Assembly: GCA_028583415.1 (NCBI GenBank)
Contig: CM053268.1
Location: 19,391,923 to 19,455,922, forward strand
DNA from: Protea cynaroides
Taxonomy: Eukaryota; Streptophyta; Magnoliopsida; Proteales; Proteaceae
Direction: 5' to 3'
Length of the DNA: 64,000 nt
Of the stretch, positions 48,427 to 59,775 are shown in pieces; position 1 is the stretch's first letter; each line of letters begins with the position of its first letter. Made by a program: the position numbers and the translations under genes. The notes beneath the pieces were generated by a model that did no database searches, was not told the origin of the DNA, and was given only the letters and a program-made list of their open reading frames with translations.

Positions 48427-49377
48427 GATAAAAAAAATTTCTTAGACCTAAAAGTTATGAAATGGTCAGTCGATTCACAGGTATGAATGTCCAATTTACA
48501 TCATGCAAGGCAAATGCTAAGTTTAAAACTCAGATCACAGTTTTAATGCATTGGTAATGAACCAAACAGTCAAACATTCAACACGGAGTGAAAAGCTAAC
48601 AAAATGGGACGTGTAGCATGTGACCGACCGCACCCTTGACCAGGTGAGGGGTGTGCGTTATGTAACCTTCCTCACGTCGCTATCACTATTTTAAAAAGAG
48701 GCACGACTTCTGTTTTCACCATTTTCACTGTAGCAGAGCTAGGTGTGATGCAAGGAAGGTGAACACCCTTGGATTTTTGTTCTTAGAGGCTTCCTTGGTG
48801 ATTTCTTACCTCAATCCATCTCGTTGTTGTCCCCATACCTTGCTACGGTAAGTTCCTCATACCGAATCCCACTTTTGTGAAACCTAGGTTAGGTTTTTGT
48901 TGATTTCTCTTGATTTACCCCATGTAATAGTTTAAAATGATGGGGTTTTGGTATATCAACATGCTAGGAAGTGTTTCCTATGCTTTCTCCCTTGTTTTAA
49001 TTTAATTTCATCAATTTATAGAGTTGTCCAAAACCAAAATCGTGATTTTTCTCTAAAATTGAATTTGGGATATTCTTAGTTTGTAGTTTCTTCAATCCCA
49101 TACATGTTTCAAAACACTTTTTAGAATCTGTAGTGATGATTAAAGTGTATTGGAAATCTTTTCGAGATTGCATTTTGTCATATGGATGATTTCCTCATCT
49201 TGGCTATTTTCTCAAAACTAGTTTTTATAACTGGAGGTGTGTTCCAATACATTGCATCACTGTTTTGATTCACTTGGCATATCATTTGGTTCATTTTTGC
49301 CAAATATTCATCCACTAATACTTATTCTTATTCTTCCTGTGTAGGTTTCCATTTTTCGAGCACTTACACCATCTACT
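48427..49377 (+). promoter_or_regulatory. Element B leader: promoter-like core, 5' UTR and intron of the antisense ORF
   Basis: ATTTTAAAAAGAGG near 48688 is a TATA-like word. The presumed 5' UTR ends TTGCTACG at a consensus GTAAGT donor (48848). CTTATTCTTCCTGTGTAG (49344) is the acceptor, giving a 497-bp intron. The ATG of the antisense ORF follows 33 bases later. A GTGACCGACCGCACC motif near 48620 matches words in family B LTRs. Confidence 0.5.
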
Positions 49378-49928
49378 ATGGCTGCTCAAGACAACCCTAA
49401 GTCATCTGGTGCTGAGTCTTCTACTACTGGGACAGAGAGACAGTAGGGACGTCTTCCACCAGCCTATGATTCTTTCCATTTCAGATCAGCAAAGGCTACT
49501 GCAACTTGGTCTTCCTTTGAGGACAGACCAGTAGAGCCAGGCCGATTGGTTTTGATGGATGAGTTGAACAGATTCAATGTTCGTCGGGCTTTTTTTCACA
49601 TGGGCTGGTTGCCTATGCTGCATTTTAGTTTGCCCATACGGGTAAACATGGTTCGACACTTTTACTGTAATTTGTAGGTTGACAGAGGCATGGAGGAGAT
49701 TGCAGACGGTTCCACTTTGTAGATTTCTAGCTAGGTTAGGGGTCGACTGGTTGTCATTACCATTTCCAGCTTCGAATAGAGTTTAAGGATATCTGTTGAA
49801 GGAGAGATGGTTTATGTATAGCCTAAATTTCCTATGGTTGATGAGTGGGAGCTTGCGAAGATACACGACAAATGATGTTGGGTCTAGAGTTGCGTGAGAG
49901 CAACTGTCGTCCGGTTCCCAAGGTATAC

Positions 49929-50437
49929 TTTTTTTTTGCTATAAGTCTGAGTTTATTGACTATGAAAAGAAATATAAATGAGTACAAAAAGGATCTAAAA
50001 AATAGGTGTAACATCCCCACCTTCGGTATTGTCATCAGCGGAGGCCACCCAAGGATCAAAAACAACTACTGAAAATGAAACCTAGGTCTGTAAGAGGCAT
50101 CTCACACAACCTCACTAGCTATAAATTATGGACAATAATTCTTGTCCTCCTTAGTTCTCTCTGTGGCACCTTTCCTTGCAAGCAAATCTGCAATAGTGTT
50201 TATTTCTCTTCAACAATCTAAATTGATAATGATCTAATTATTTAGATAATACCCTCCAATCCTGCAGAATATCCCAAGGAAGTGAGTGTGATCTAATAGC
50301 AAGAATTTCTGAACTTGAATATGATTTTAGCCATATTTTTTTTATAGCCAAGTCTAATGGCTTCTTGTATTCCTCTAACTGCACCATGAATCTTAGCTGA
50401 AAAATTCATTGATATGCCAATCATCTCAACAAGCAAG
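49929..50437 (-). mobile_element. LINE (L1-type) 3' end, RNase H remnant and poly-A tail, inserted in the antisense ORF
   Basis: A T run at 49929 (poly-A tail on minus) is followed on the minus strand by the remnant of a plant LINE RNase H (A-K-I-H-G-A-V-R-G-I-Q-E-A, then S-L-G-Y-S-A-G-L-E). AAGGTATAC on the left and AAGCATATAC on the right look like a target-site duplication, and the host ORF continues on both sides. Confidence 0.7.
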
Positions 50438-51089
50438 CATATACCACTGCTCCTTTATCAGATCAAAACACAACATAATATAGTGCCCAGGGGCCAATAC
50501 AGGGATGCGATTGTGCAATTCTACGAGTTTGCGGCTTACTGCATCACAATTCGACATCAGATTTGCCTTCCCTATCTGATTATGAGGACCATGATCCATT
50601 TAGCGTTGTACACTTGGATAGGTAGCCTTCCTTATGGTCGGTTACTCATCTAGTTGTTTTTCAACATGAGATTTAACCTTACTTTGGAGCTTGATGAGGA
50701 GACTGGTGTACATACAGTCTTTGGTTGGGATATGCTACACAAATTCTAGTTACTGGATATTGTGCGTAGTGATGAAGAGTTAGAGCAGTGTCCTCTACCT
50801 TGACCAATACGTAGACGTCAGCCAGCCAAGAGTGTTCGGCGTAAGGTGGTTGTGTCTTCTTCTTCTTCAGAGAGTGAGCCAGCCGTTCCTAGCGGCAATA
50901 GTAATGCTACTCCTAGGCATGTAGATTCTAGTGAGGATGCTCCATCTTGGCCAGATACAGAGGATATGGTTGATTCTGCTAATGAGCAAGAGAGTTCATC
51001 ACATTCTCTAGGTGGTGATGAGGTACCAGTAGTAGCGGCTCCTCAAACTGGGGTCATTGAGATAGATGAATTAATAATCTGAGTATTCT

Positions 51090-52290
51090 GTCTATAAGAT
51101 TTATATTGATTGATCCATTTATTTAGTAGCTTTTGGACTAAATTGAGAAGGGATCATGACCAATAAAATACCAGAAAATGGATGGAAGTAATTAATAATT
51201 GGATCTAAGGACCCTAAACCTTGAATATTTATTAGAATGGTTGATTGGTGTACTGAAACCCAAGAAAAACCCTTTCTTATATTGCTAGAATCAGATCCAA
51301 AGTATTAAACTAGATCCTACAATATCGGTTAATTGGGAAAATGAATCGGTAGCATTCGAATGAGTTAGAATGGGATTTTCAAACCCAAACTCCTTATTCT
51401 AGACTAGAAAAATTCAAGAAAACCATCAAAGGAAGATCGAGTCATTTTGACCATGTTTCGATGTGCAGTTGATGGCATGTGCCGCACGCCTGTGGTCAGG
51501 ATCATAGGGTCGATGCCATGTGCTGCACAACAATTTGACCTCATATGTTGACCATTTTTGGTCAGCTGTTTCCTGAGATTTTTATGAACCTATTTGTGTT
51601 TATATCCCTGAGATCATATGTTTACATATGTTTTCTCCTTTATTTCGTTTGTAGCATATGATATTTAATTTCGATGCTTGCTGTTCACCTTTGTAAGTGC
51701 TCGAAACCTTTGGACAGAAAGTATAAAATGTTAATAGCCTAATACCAGACCCTGGAATTATGAATAAATAAATCACTAGGATGTGTTTTGAGCAAGAATT
51801 AGAGACAAACAATGAATTAATGGATTATGTGTTATTACTTTTAATTATATTTAAGGTATGAGAAGAACGTAGTAGAACTACTCGAGGCTGCACTCTATAG
51901 TATTTTGTTGTTTACCATCTCAGTTGAGGGAATTAGACCTTTGTTGGTAGAATTAGTAACATTGATCATGTTAAGTGATGATATGTGATTGATAATATGC
52001 TTTTGTGTGATAACATGCCATCCAATAATTTGTATTGTTTGCTCATGCATATGCACCTCTCCTGCGTGGATCAGTGATACTCGTAATGGTTTGGAAGCGG
52101 GGTGGTATGGGATGCCTCGTGACCTCTCCATGAAAGGTAAAGATGGTCTTGGTGATTCATGATGTCTAGTTAAGTTAGTAAGGAGGAAGGTAGGTGGAAT
52201 GGCATGCTTACACCACTTCTTACTGATGCTGCTTTGCACTGACCACATATAACTTAGCTAGTCATGATATCCTATGTAACGAGCACATCA
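51090..52290 (+). mobile_element. Family B-like LTR fragment, plus orientation
   Basis: Words such as GGTATGGGATGCCTCGTGACCTCTCCATGAAAGG and TAACATGCCATCCAATAATTTGTATTG are the reverse complement of LTR B sequence at 39380-39560 and 44600-44720. GTGCCGCACGCC-type motifs occur near 51480. Neither LTR end is intact; boundaries are approximate. Confidence 0.6.
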
Positions 52291-52933
52291 GACCAGTTTA
52301 GTTACCTACAAGAGACGTTTGCTTCAGAAACTCACTAGTATGGAGCAGCGAGTATCTGGGCAGGCTTCATCCAGTTCCAGGATACATTGGATGTTGTTAG
52401 GCAAAAGGTCACTTCCACACGGATTGCGCTGGTTACTATGGACATTATTGTGCCCATTCCTGACGAAGTGGTGACTACGGCAGCAGCCAAACTTGAGCGT
52501 ACTCCTTAGCGACGTCTTCAGTCAGTGGCAAGAGTTCAGGCCACTTATTCTGTAGGCATTCATGATCGCCAAGACTATGTGGTTCCTAGCAGGCAGATTC
52601 ATAGATGAACCGTTATATCTCATTAGATACATTTTATTTCGATTTTTGAATTATATTTGATATTGATGGGCAAGGATCTAGTTTGTAAATGCCGACCCAT
52701 CCTTAGTATTTTATTCTCTGTGGGTATACTAGATGTTTTATTTCCATTTTATGTGTTTAAATATATTATGTTTTTATTTTCTCATCACATTATGACATGT
52801 TATTTTAGTTCTTGTGGCTTATTCATGGTTCTCACCCCCTATATAGTATAAAGTTTATGTTTCCTATCTCAGTTTACAGTATATTGTGGTGTGTATGTAT
52901 GGTATGATTTAGTAGTAGATGTTGCACATTAGT

Positions 52934-52945
52934 GCTCTGATATCA
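52934..52945 (-). other. PBS of element B (one mismatch)
   Basis: The minus strand reads TGATATCAGAGC against the initiator tRNA-Met type TGGTATCAGAGC, five bases inside the LTR end at 52951. Confidence 0.75.
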
Positions 52946-52950
52946 ACTTT

Positions 52951-53380
52951 TGTCACACCCCGTTCTCGATGTATCGATACTATGGAATGGACAAGATCTC
53001 CACATCCTAATTAGGGCATTGGAAATCCCCTTCTAGGATCATGAAATGTAGTACGCCAACTAATAAACCCTTACATCACAAGAATTAATAATAAATCCAT
53101 ACCACCAGATTAAAGAGATTTTGAATTAAGAGTACAGCCAAAGTTTTAAATAATTAAACTATAGTTGTTAAAATAATCAAATGATAATTATATTAAATCC
53201 CCCAAACCATTGTAATAAATAAAATAAATTCATAAATCCTTAAATCAATTATTCTTCTGGGCAACACGCCCCCAATTTTAAACAAAAATAAATCCAAATA
53301 AAAAGTTTATCAAATTGTTCATTGTGTCTATCCGTAGACACAGTCATCACACTCGTACATTTCGTCATGGACGTCTTCAT
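52951..53380 (-). repeat. 5' LTR of element B, cut by the assembly gap
   Basis: It begins TGTCACACCCCGTTCTCGATG on plus and matches 43455 onward. The end of the mini-ORF (from 53328, reading leftwards: E-D-V-H-D-E and C-D-D-C-V-Y-G before TAG, with the first tail Cys now Tyr) is present. The rest lies in or beyond the gap. Confidence 0.8.
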
Positions 53381-53880
53381 NNNNNNNNNNNNNNNNNNNN
53401 NNNNNNNNNNNNNNNNNNNNNNNNNNNNNNNNNNNNNNNNNNNNNNNNNNNNNNNNNNNNNNNNNNNNNNNNNNNNNNNNNNNNNNNNNNNNNNNNNNNN
53501 NNNNNNNNNNNNNNNNNNNNNNNNNNNNNNNNNNNNNNNNNNNNNNNNNNNNNNNNNNNNNNNNNNNNNNNNNNNNNNNNNNNNNNNNNNNNNNNNNNNN
53601 NNNNNNNNNNNNNNNNNNNNNNNNNNNNNNNNNNNNNNNNNNNNNNNNNNNNNNNNNNNNNNNNNNNNNNNNNNNNNNNNNNNNNNNNNNNNNNNNNNNN
53701 NNNNNNNNNNNNNNNNNNNNNNNNNNNNNNNNNNNNNNNNNNNNNNNNNNNNNNNNNNNNNNNNNNNNNNNNNNNNNNNNNNNNNNNNNNNNNNNNNNNN
53801 NNNNNNNNNNNNNNNNNNNNNNNNNNNNNNNNNNNNNNNNNNNNNNNNNNNNNNNNNNNNNNNNNNNNNNNNNNNNNNNN
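53381..53880. other. Assembly gap, exactly 500 N
   Basis: The round length suggests a gap of unknown true size. It separates two different LTR families, so the element junction there cannot be read. Confidence 0.99.
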
Positions 53881-53887
53881 TAGTGTC

Positions 53888-56178
53888 TGTCACACCCAAT
53901 TCTGAACCAACGGGAATGGTGTGAGTGAACCGTCATTGAACCAACAGTTCACACCAAGATCTCGAATAGACCGTGTCCACTCATACAAACCATTGCACAA
54001 AACCACAATCGGAATATAAATAGTTAACGGAAGTCTTTAAATAAATGAACTAAGAATCTATTGATAAATTTAAATAAAATATCCAATTATTCAAATTCAA
54101 ACATAAAATATAATATCCTTACATCCACTTAATCCAACCGAAAATAACTGAAAATAAATAAAGTCAAATCAAAGGTACACGAAAAGGGCACCTCGCATGA
54201 AGTGTCATGCTCGCCCTCTCCTCCCCTTTGCACACCCAAAGCAGCGGCAACACCCTATAAAGCGGTCGTCAGATAGTCGTCCACCGTGTAACTCTGCATC
54301 AACATCCAAAAATAATGTATATACAAAGGGGTGAGCTCAAAACTTAGCTCGGGAAGACAATCGCAACGTTGTATCAATATTATGCATGAGTAACAATCAT
54401 TTTATGTTGTGGTCTAGTTTAAGTTTGCAATGTGCTATAAAAAGGTTTGGTGGCCCCCGCACCTCTATACATGAGTGTGTGGCACCGCATAGTAGATCAC
54501 TCCACTACCGGCCCATATGCACCTATCATGGAATAGAGATAGGGCTAAGGTATCCCCGTACCTCCCCTGATACCCTACCCATACCAGTACCTAAGCCCCT
54601 ACCGGCGGGACTAAGAACTGGGCTCGCAACTAACCAATCCTATATGTCATCAATATAGGCTCTATCCCAGCACAGCCGTCTACGACATAGAGATAGAGCT
54701 AGAGCGTGCAGGACGGGCTGGAGACCACAATACCTCACCTCCCCCTGATACCCTATCCGCAACTAACACACTAGGATAAAACAAAACGCAAGGAGACCCT
54801 ATCCCAAGATAACTCCCTACGCCATAGAGATAGAGCTAAAGCATCGTGGACAAGCTAGCGTCGGCATCAGAGACCACAATGCCATATAACCATGGCTATG
54901 CCAACATCAACATCGGAGACCACCGTACCACGACCTCCCCCTGATGTCCCACTCGTACCAAGCATGTTGAAATAGAATACTTCAAAAGTGCCAGTGTGAG
55001 GAATGATCCCAGGCCCATGCCCCACTCCACACACCAACGAAAACAATCACATGCCTAACAATCACATCCTATCAATGCATGAACAATAATAATAACTGAA
55101 AGTAAAAGATGGCATGTGAATATGCATAAACATCACATCATATATATTCATGTTATTAACAACGATTTACTGTCCATTAATTATTAGGGTTTAGGTCAGA
55201 TTCCCTTACTTGACGCTCGTTTGATAGCTTGCTCCACGTCGCAAGATCCAAATGGAATATCACAAAGTCCTACAATATTATTAGGGTCTCATTAGAATAG
55301 TTTCTTAGGGTTTTACGTTGGTCGAAAAACCAACAAGTCCAAAACCAGCCTTTTAGAGCTGACCGGTCACAACATACCGATTGCAGCTCTATGAGAAAAC
55401 TAGCAACCAGTATGGTCGACCGGTATGTCTCCGGAAGACCATACATTAGGTTTTTCGACTGTCGTCGATCAATCTCCATAGATTTCCAGGGTTTCTCCTA
55501 TCCATTCTAAGTCTGAGCTTTGAGTTAGAGTTATCTCCAACTCATTCAAGTCCAGTTTTGATGATAATCATCCAAGAACTCGAATCTAGGGTTTGACGGC
55601 AATTTAGGGTTTAATGTCCAATTAGGGTTTTTAGATTAATACCTGCTTTGCATGGTATTGATCCAACCATACAACTATTCTAGAGTCATAGAGTAAGAAG
55701 AATGATTTAAACACTTACCGTCGACTGGCATAAGGTGAGCGTCGTCGAACGGCAATGGCGGCACTTCCTTCTTCTTCCTAGCTCCTTTTCCTTCTCCAAC
55801 CTACTACTCCTCTCTAGGGTTTATGAGAGATAATGGAAAGGATTTGAAGAGGTTTAGAGGTGTTTATATAGGCTAAGATTAGGGTTTAGTAACCCTATTA
55901 GGATTAGGAAGGTCTAAGTATTAGGGTTTAGGAAAGTGGGACCCGTAGAGATCCAATTCCAGATCTCCGTAGTCAACTACGTGGAGTTGACCGGTAAACC
56001 GGTATGTAGACTGGTACCATCGACCGGTCAACATAAAATCATGTTTATTTGACCGTCTTTGGTCCGATTTTATACCTGTTTATCATCCGCTCGTCCCGTC
56101 TGGCCCGGTGATGATCGGAAGACCTGTTACGACACGAAATCAAGGTTTAGACCGGGTTTATGGAGTGCTGGTTTTACA
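53888..56178 (-). repeat. 3' LTR of chromovirus A
   Basis: On the minus strand it starts TGTAAAACCAGCACTCC and ends GGGTGTGACA. TATATAAA (minus) is at 55863-55870. ACCGGT / GGTCGACC motif clusters are at 55355-55445 (presumed intron 1) and 55980-56035 (upstream of TATA). Confidence 0.9.
54169..55269 (-). other. LTR-embedded split mini-ORF (pieces 55210-55269 and 54169-54306)
   Basis: The 5' piece (60 nt) follows AATATTGTAG and reads V-E-Q-A-I-K-R-A-S in the same frame as the copy at 14472; its last base G is A, weakening the donor (CA/AGTAAGG). The 3' piece has its acceptor mutated (TTTTGG) and small indels. It keeps D-V-D-A and E-H-D-T-S-C-E before shifting. A decaying copy. Confidence 0.42.
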
Positions 56179-56260
56179 ACTCCCCCACCCTTAAAAGAAA
56201 TTTCGTTCCCAAAATTTGCATGTAGGTTTCACAACTCCCCCACCCTTAAAAGAAATTTTG
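56179..56260 (-). other. Polypurine tract of chromovirus A, duplicated
   Basis: The minus strand reads CTTTTAAGGGTGGGGGAGT directly before the 3' LTR start. The same word plus neighbours recurs 54 bp upstream (about 56233-56258), so the primer region is tandemly duplicated. Confidence 0.8.
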
Positions 56261-56881
56261 GCCCAAAAATTTTAACGTACCTTGACCGTCGAAAAGGTTA
56301 GGGTACTCCTTCCTCATCGCGCTCTCCTTTTCCCAAGTAATCTCTTCGACATCTTGGCTTTTCCAATGCACTTTCACATAATGGATATCCTTGGTTCAAA
56401 GTTGTTGTACCTCTCGGCTTAAGAGCATCACAGGCACCACTTCAAATGTTAAGTCTTCAGTCAAGTCTGGGGGGTCTGCTGTCAAGATGTGTGATGGATC
56501 CCTGACATACTTCTTCAATAACGATACATGGAACACATTATGAACGCTTGACATAGATGGTGGTAGAGCCAATTGATATGCTACATTACCACGTCTGGTA
56601 AATATCTCGTATGGTCCCACATACCTGGGGCATAGCTTCCCCTTGTTACCAAACCTTTTCAGACCTCGCACCGGTGATATCTTCAAGAATACTTTGTCAC
56701 CCACTGTAAACTCTAGATCTCGACGTTGATTATCCGCATAGTGCTTCTGTCGAACTTGAGCTGTCTTTACTCTCTCCTTGATTTGATCAATTACTCGACA
56801 AGTTTCTTCAACAAACTCCGGTCTTACAATTCTTTTTTCTCCCACCTCATTCCATAACAGAGGTGTACTACACTTCTTCCC
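56246..56881 (-). pseudogene. Chromovirus A: integrase C-terminus and chromodomain
   Basis: From 56881 leftwards: stop in place of Tyr, then E-V-G-E-K-R, V-G-D-K-V-F-L-K-I-S-P, G-P-Y-E-I, V-F-H-V-S-L-L-K-K-Y. The chromodomain shows Y-V-K-V-H-W-K and E-I-T-W-E-K-E near 56375-56310. A TGA (CGA in origin) at about 56392 separates the two. The reading frame ends at TAA 56246-56248, beside the polypurine copy. The chromodomain would direct integration to marked chromatin. Confidence 0.88.
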
Positions 56882-57486
56882 TTAGAGTGCTTCATATGGA
56901 GCCATCTGAATTGTAGCTTGATAGCTGTTGTTATAAGCAAACTTGATAAGCGATAGCTTCTCGTCCCAAACTCCCTTGAAATCTAATGCACAAGCTCGGA
57001 GCATATCTTCTAAAATTTGAATGGTCCTTTCTGACTGCCCGTCCGTCTGAGGGTGGAAAGTTGTACTAAACTTCAACTTGGTTCCCATAGCTTTCTGTAA
57101 TCCTTCCCAGAACTTTAATGTAAAACGGGGATCTTTGTCGGATACTATACTTTCTGGGACGCCATGAAGTCTGACTATATTATCTACATATAGCTTGGCC
57201 AGCTTCTCCATGGTATACTGAGGTCTGACCACAATAAATCGAGCTGTCTTGGTGAGTCGATCGACTATAACCCAAACTGCATCCACTGACCATAGTGTCA
57301 AAGGTAGGCCAGTGACGAAATCCATAGGAATACAATCTCACTTCCATGCAGGCTCCGATAGTGGTTGTAGCAAACCTAGGGTCTTTGCCTTTCTACTTTA
57401 ACTTGTTGACAATTCAGACATTGGAACACAAAACAAGCTATATCGGCTTTCATACCCCTCCACCAATACAGTCTTCTTAAATCATG
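56882..57486 (-). pseudogene. Chromovirus A: integrase zinc finger end and catalytic core
   Basis: The H-H part (H-Y..H-P-G-S) ends the preceding frame, and C-L-N-C-Q-Q completes HHCC near 57420. The DDE core shows V-I-V-D-R-L-T-K, S-D-K-D-P-R-F-T and Q-T-D-G-Q-S-E-R-T-I-Q. A stop near 57484, one frameshift near 57375 and W-K-stop-D near 57340 break the zinc finger; the core 57325-56882 is open. Confidence 0.92.
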
Positions 57487-58764
57487 CTACATTTTGGTAC
57501 TTCCTGGATGTACCGAATATGGAGTGTAATGAGCTTCAGTCATAACTCGATCTCTAATATTGCAGTCTTCACTCTCACATATACATAACCATCCACGATA
57601 CCTGAGTACCTTATCTGAATCCAAGGTAAAGTCAGGATTGCTCGTACCCTTCTCTAAGTCTTCTTGCACTGTCTTGAGATGTGGATCATGTAGGATTGCT
57701 ACCTTGGCTTCATCAACTAGATCCGGTGAGATCTTCAGAGCTACGAACATCATGGTGAACTTATGAATTAAGCCTTGCTCGACTGGATCTTCTGCAATCT
57801 TTATTATATACTCTTCATCGCCTTCAATTGAACTTGAGGCTGTGGCACATAATGCAGCATTTGTACTTGGTCCAGCCTCAGGTTTCGATGCCCACTTCCT
57901 GCTTAAGGCATCAGCCACCACATTTGCTTTACCCAGATGATACTGGATGTCACAGTCATAATCTTTTAACAATTCCAGCCATCTCCTCTGTCTCATATTC
58001 AAATCCTTCTGAGTGAAAAGATAGGTTAAGCTCTTGTGATCAGACTTAATTTGAAACTTTTCACCGTACAAGTAGTGTCTCCAAGTCTTGATTGCATGTA
58101 TAACCGCTGTTAACTCCAAATCATGCGTAGGATAGTTCTTCTCATGCTTTTTTAATTGTCTTGATGCGTAAGCAATCACCTGTTCTCCTTGCATCAATAG
58201 ACACCTAATACCTAACCCTGAAGCATCCGTATATAAGGTAAACGGTACGCTTGGTTCTAGGATGGTCAAGATAGGTGCAGAGACTAGTCTTGACTTCAAA
58301 GTCTGAAAGCACTTCTCGCACTCATCTCTCCATATGAATTTCTCTCCCTTCTTGGTCAATCTGGTGAGTGGAACAGCGATCCTGGAGTAATCTTCCACGA
58401 ATCTTCTATAATAACCAGCCAACCCAAGGAAACTATGAATCTCTGCAACAGATTTTGGTGCTTCCCATCCTACTATAGTAGCTATCTTACTTGGATCAAC
58501 CTTGATACTGTCTTCGGATACTACATGGCCCAAGAAAGCCACTTCCTTCAGCCAAAACTCACACTTCTTGAACTTAGCAAAAAGCTTCTCCTTTCTCAGC
58601 CGTTGTAGGGCTGCCCTCAAATGTGTTGTATGAGCCTCCATGTCCTTTGAGTAGACCAATATGTCATCGATGAATACGATGACCGAAGTGTCCAACATGT
58701 CATGAAACACTCGGTTCATCAGTTCCATGAACGACGCTGGAGCATTGGTCAAACCGAACGACAT
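57487..58764 (-). pseudogene. Chromovirus A: RT C-terminal half and RNase H
   Basis: A 425-codon open frame: M-S-F-G-L-T-N-A-P-A, the catalytic F-I-D-D-I-L-V-Y-S, F-L-G-H-V-V-S and L-G-L-A-G-Y-Y-R-R-F. RNase H follows with Y-T-D-A-S-G, D-L-E-L-T-A-V and S-D-H-K-S-L-T-Y. A linker and the integrase H-H half complete it. It is one base out of frame with the upstream RT half (shift near 58838). Confidence 0.94.
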
Positions 58765-58832
58765 AACTAGAAACTCATAATGCCCATACCTTGTCCTGAA
58801 AGCAGTCTTCTGAATATCTCCGGTCTTGATCT

Positions 58833-59775
58833 TTATTTAGTGTACCCCGAACGGAGATCAATCTTCAAGAAAACCTTTGCACCCTGTAACTGATCGAATA
58901 GGTCATCGATCCTAGGCAAAGGATACCGATTCTTGATAGTCAACTTGTTCAGCTCACGGTAATCGATACATAGCCGTACACTTCCGTCCTTCTTCTTGAC
59001 AAATAATACAGGTGCTCCCCAAGGTGATATGCTAGGTCGTATGAAACCCTTATCTAACAATTCTTGTAACTGGGTCTTCAACTCCTTTAACTCGGTAAGG
59101 GCCATCCTGTATGGTGCTTTAGACACCGGCGCCGAACCTGGCATAAGGTCTATCACAAATTTTGTAGCCCTGTCTGATGGTAGACCTGGGAGATCCTCTG
59201 GAAATACATCTGGGAACTCTCGTACCACATCTAGATCTTTCATCTTCGGCATCTCAGCAGTGATGTCGACTACAGACACTAAATACCCCACGCTACCCTT
59301 CTCTAAGCATCTCTTAGCTTTTAGGGCAGAGAGGATCAGCTTTCGCTTCCCAGGTAACTTGGTCCCGGTGAAGTTATACTCTTTTCCTTTTTTGTCTGTA
59401 AGCACAAGTTTCCTTTCACCACATAATAGGATAGCTGAATGATGGCCTAGCCAATCCATTCCCAAGATGACATCAAAGTCTGCCATCTCGAGTAGTACCA
59501 GACTTGCTTCTATGTCTCGGCCCTCAATACAAACTGTACACGGCCCATAATATTTAGTCAAAGCCACTTCGACTCCTAGCGGAGAGCGAACTATCAAGCT
59601 TGGGTTCAAGTGCTTGATCGGTAACTCCATTCACTTCCCAAAGGAAATAGAAACAAAGGAGTGCGTGGCCCCAGAGTCAAAGAGTACTCTGGCAGGAATA
59701 CCAGCTATATTTACAATTCCTAGAATTTTATTGTCCTTTAGTTCTACATGCTCATACACATAATGAAATAGTAAG
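58833..59775 (-). pseudogene. Chromovirus A: protease and RT N-terminal half
   Basis: The protease active site R-V-L-F-D-S-G-A-T-H-S-F is intact near 59690. A single TGA lies at about 59633 before M-E-L-P-I. Then L-G-M-D-W-L (protease end), E-F-P-D-V-F-P-E-D-L-P-G-L-P, V-L-F-V-K-K-K-D-G-S-V-R, C-I-D-Y-R-E-L-N-K-L-T and K-I-D-L-R-S-G-Y. The frame stops at 58833 after a shift. Confidence 0.93.

Larger units (their letters stand above)
49378..52606 (+). pseudogene. Antisense ORF of element B, broken by two insertions
   Basis: It starts M-A-A-Q-D-N-P and continues R-R-A-F-F-H-M-G-W-L-P, N-M-V-R-H-F-Y-C-N-L and V-P-K-V-Y. A LINE tail interrupts it at 49929-50437. It resumes with T-Q-H-N-I-V-P-R-G-Q-Y, L-P-Y-L-I-M-R-T-M and L-P-Y-G-R-L-L-I, then an acidic/Ser linker to 51082. 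An LTR fragment follows, and a helical tail (R-I-A-L-V-T-M-D) continues to TAG 52606. Gag of the same element is on the opposite strand, as in T1, T3 and A. At least six stops. Confidence 0.68.

Noticed and set aside
53249..53936. Four long ORFs of about 200 codons
   Set aside because: They run through the 500-N gap and are artefacts.
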